From assembly GCA_938029725.1 (NCBI GenBank), contig CALHGE010000033.1, positions 1 through 46,706 of the forward strand: a stretch of DNA of 46,706 bases, read 5' to 3'. The notes beneath the pieces are model-generated. The model was not told where the DNA came from and made no database searches. It saw only the letters and a list, made by a program, of their open reading frames with translations. This document shows positions 45,165-46,706 of the stretch, piece by piece. Every line of letters starts with the position of its first letter. Within the stretch, counting starts at the first letter, position 1. Made by a program: the position numbers and the translations under genes. The DNA is from an uncultured Flavobacteriaceae bacterium. Its GTDB lineage: Bacteria; Bacteroidota; Bacteroidia; Flavobacteriales; Flavobacteriaceae.

Positions 45165-46706
45165 TTATAGCAAGCCTTCTTCATCCAGAGATATTTTTAA
45201 CTCGGCCTGATTTTTCCAAAATCTATCCTTAATTTTCTGCATAATTTCCTCAAAATCTGGATGGCTCTTTAATGGTTTTATCAATGGTTCATCTTCGATT
45301 AATAAAAACCAATACAGATAATTCTCTGTTTCGGAAAATATTCTAAGCTGTTCGATAGCCTCATTGATTTTTCCTTCATAAGCGTATTTCCAAACCAGAT
45401 TCACACTTCTATAAATGGATTGATCTCCTTCGCAATATTCAGAGAAATCATTAAATAGTTTCTCAGCTTCCTTGTCCAATCCCATCTCTTTATAGACCAG
45501 TGCAATTTTGACATTTTCCTGTAAATAAATATCTAGACTATTTGCTTCCCTGGTTTCCACAAATTTTTTAAAATAGAAGTAGGCACTGTCATAATTTTCC
45601 TCGATGTAGTACAACTTCCCTATGTCCTGTAAAATATCAAGCCGAGTCGTATCTTTCTTCCATTCCTTTATCAACAAATTCCTTGTACGCTCAATATTAC
45701 CGTCCTTGGCGAACAGTATAAATGCCTTTAAATGTGGAGCATAAAAATTTTCAGCATTATAATCCAACGAACTGTTAATATATTTTAAAGCTTCATCTGC
45801 AAATCCTGACGATACAAGCGCATTACTTAGTTGTAAATACGTATAGCTCTGAGTAATGGAATCACTAGCAACGGTTAGCTGAACCCCTTTTAATGCGTAC
45901 TCTAGGTATTTATCAGTATTGGGCAGCATATGCGAATAAAATTCCGCAAGCATTTGTACTGCCAACGATGAATTAGGATTATACTCCAGTGCCTTATTAA
46001 GATGTGGTAAGGCTAATTTGTACTCCTTAGTTTGTATATAGTAGAAGGCCTTTGCGACCAAGCTTTCGGCGGATTTTGAATCGTAAAGCAAGGCCTTATC
46101 CGCAAAGCTGTTAATCTTTTCGGTGTACTGTTTCTCTATTTGCGACATTTCTAGAAGATAGTATGAGATAGCGATGTTGGCATAGGCGAGGGCAAATTCT
46201 GGATCCTGTTCTATAGCTTTTTCGAATAATGAAATGGCCTTTTCCAAGCCTTCTTCTGAGCGAGAATAATAAGGGTCCAATGCCTGTAGGTAGTAATCAT
46301 AGGCCAATAGGTTTTCAGTTGGTTTTTTTTCAATTTGCTCCAGTTCTGTCGGTGTTACGACGGCTGCAATGGCATCTGCAATTTTCTTGGCCACGTCGTT
46401 TTGCAATTCAAAAATGTCCTCAACTTCCCGACTGTACTGTTCTACCCAAATAGGGGTGTCCGTAGAAGCGTTGATCAATTGTATGTTGAGCAAAACCTGA
46501 TCACCGACACGCTGACCGCTACCTTCTACCAAGTAGTTCACATGCAGCTCCTCGGCAATCTCTGGAATACCCTTGTCCGTTTTTCTATATTTCTCTACCG
46601 AGGTTCTACTGATGACCCGCAGGTCTTCAATCTTCTGAATGTTGTTCAAAGCAGATTCCATCAGTCCGTTTACAAAATAAAGATTGGTGGAATCGCTGCT
46701 CTCATT
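45165..46706 (-). CDS. TolB-like/TPR protein (5' truncated by the window edge)
   Basis: The frame is open to the last base (NESSDSTNLYFVNGLMESAL and on), so the start is off the right edge; 513 residues are visible. The first ~115 residues match the TolB/FlgO-like domain attached to many Bacteroidota and proteobacterial adenylate-cyclase-like or HTH proteins: LRVISRTSVEKYRKTDKG, IAEELHVNYLVEGSGQRVGD, then WVEQYSREVEDIFELQNDVA. The rest is a chain of TPR helices (for example AISLFEKAIEQDPEFALAYA and ALPHLNKALEYNPNSSLAVQ). The missing N-terminus usually holds a cyclase or DNA-binding domain plus a membrane helix. It sits on the element side of the tRNA scar. Confidence 0.85.
   Translation of the reverse strand, partial: NESSDSTNLYFVNGLMESALNNIQKIEDLRVISRTSVEKYRKTDKGIPEIAEELHVNYLVEGSGQRVGDQVLLNIQLINASTDTPIWVEQYSREVEDIFELQNDVAKKIADAIAAVVTPTELEQIEKKPTENLLAYDYYLQALDPYYSRSEEGLEKAISLFEKAIEQDPEFALAYANIAISYYLLEMSQIEKQYTEKINSFADKALLYDSKSAESLVAKAFYYIQTKEYKLALPHLNKALEYNPNSSLAVQMLAEFYSHMLPNTDKYLEYALKGVQLTVASDSITQSYTYLQLSNALVSSGFADEALKYINSSLDYNAENFYAPHLKAFILFAKDGNIERTRNLLIKEWKKDTTRLDILQDIGKLYYIEENYDSAYFYFKKFVETREANSLDIYLQENVKIALVYKEMGLDKEAEKLFNDFSEYCEGDQSIYRSVNLVWKYAYEGKINEAIEQLRIFSETENYLYWFLLIEDEPLIKPLKSHPDFEEIMQKIKDRFWKNQAELKISLDEEGLL

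Overview
The window looks like a chromosomal stretch of a marine-type Flavobacteriaceae bacterium (Bacteroidota). Reasons: AT-rich DNA, TonB-dependent receptors (one paired with a DUF4249 lipoprotein), monomeric NADP-isocitrate dehydrogenase, an unusually long GAPDH, DUF4294 and other Flavobacteriia-type proteins, and promoter-like TTG-N19-TAnnTTTG motifs instead of E. coli-type boxes. I do not name a genus.

Layout. 1-11.7 kb: the 3' end of an Oar-like outer-membrane receptor, a small conserved protein, hisS, a lipoprotein, a Nudix gene cut by a stop codon, an M42 peptidase, DUF4294, a small membrane protein, glycerate kinase, and a DUF4249/TonB-receptor pair. 11.8-20.1 kb (minus strand): icd, a decayed gene, rplS, trmD, a GNAT protein, a membrane coiled-coil protein, a long GAPDH and a DegP-type protease. 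20.4-23.6 kb (plus): dapF, a GNAT protein, mltG and a lysozyme-like protein; the dapF and mltG products both act on peptidoglycan or its precursors. 23.6-26.3 kb (minus): an RsmI-like methylase, a low-molecular-weight phosphatase and dnaA. 26.5-34.5 kb: a thioesterase facing a tightly overlapped operon (LEA lipoprotein, ribD, HAD, EamA, YigZ), then prmC-RidA-LOG-ligA. These regions are mostly dense housekeeping DNA.

34.5-44.5 kb has a different texture. Intact accessory genes (a PLP decarboxylase, an esterase, a beta-lactamase-like hydrolase, an RluA-type synthase and a YgiQ-type radical SAM protein) sit among 300-1400 bp gaps. The gaps contain decayed genes that still read as protein across in-frame stops or single frameshifts, plus two families of imperfect intergenic repeats, one of them arranged as an inverted pair.

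At 44.49-44.57 kb there is the 3' half of a CAT-anticodon tRNA followed by its own terminator, with no 5' half. This is the expected scar of a tRNA-targeted integrative element. A near-perfect palindrome, a tandem 8-bp repeat and the start of a TolB-like/TPR protein lie on the inferred element side, which runs off the right edge. No integrase is visible. I found no CRISPR array, rRNA, complete tRNA, complete insertion sequence or recognisable defence system. The most interesting parts are the island boundary and the cluster of recently broken genes, including an unrecognised two-gene remnant at 40.4-40.9 kb.
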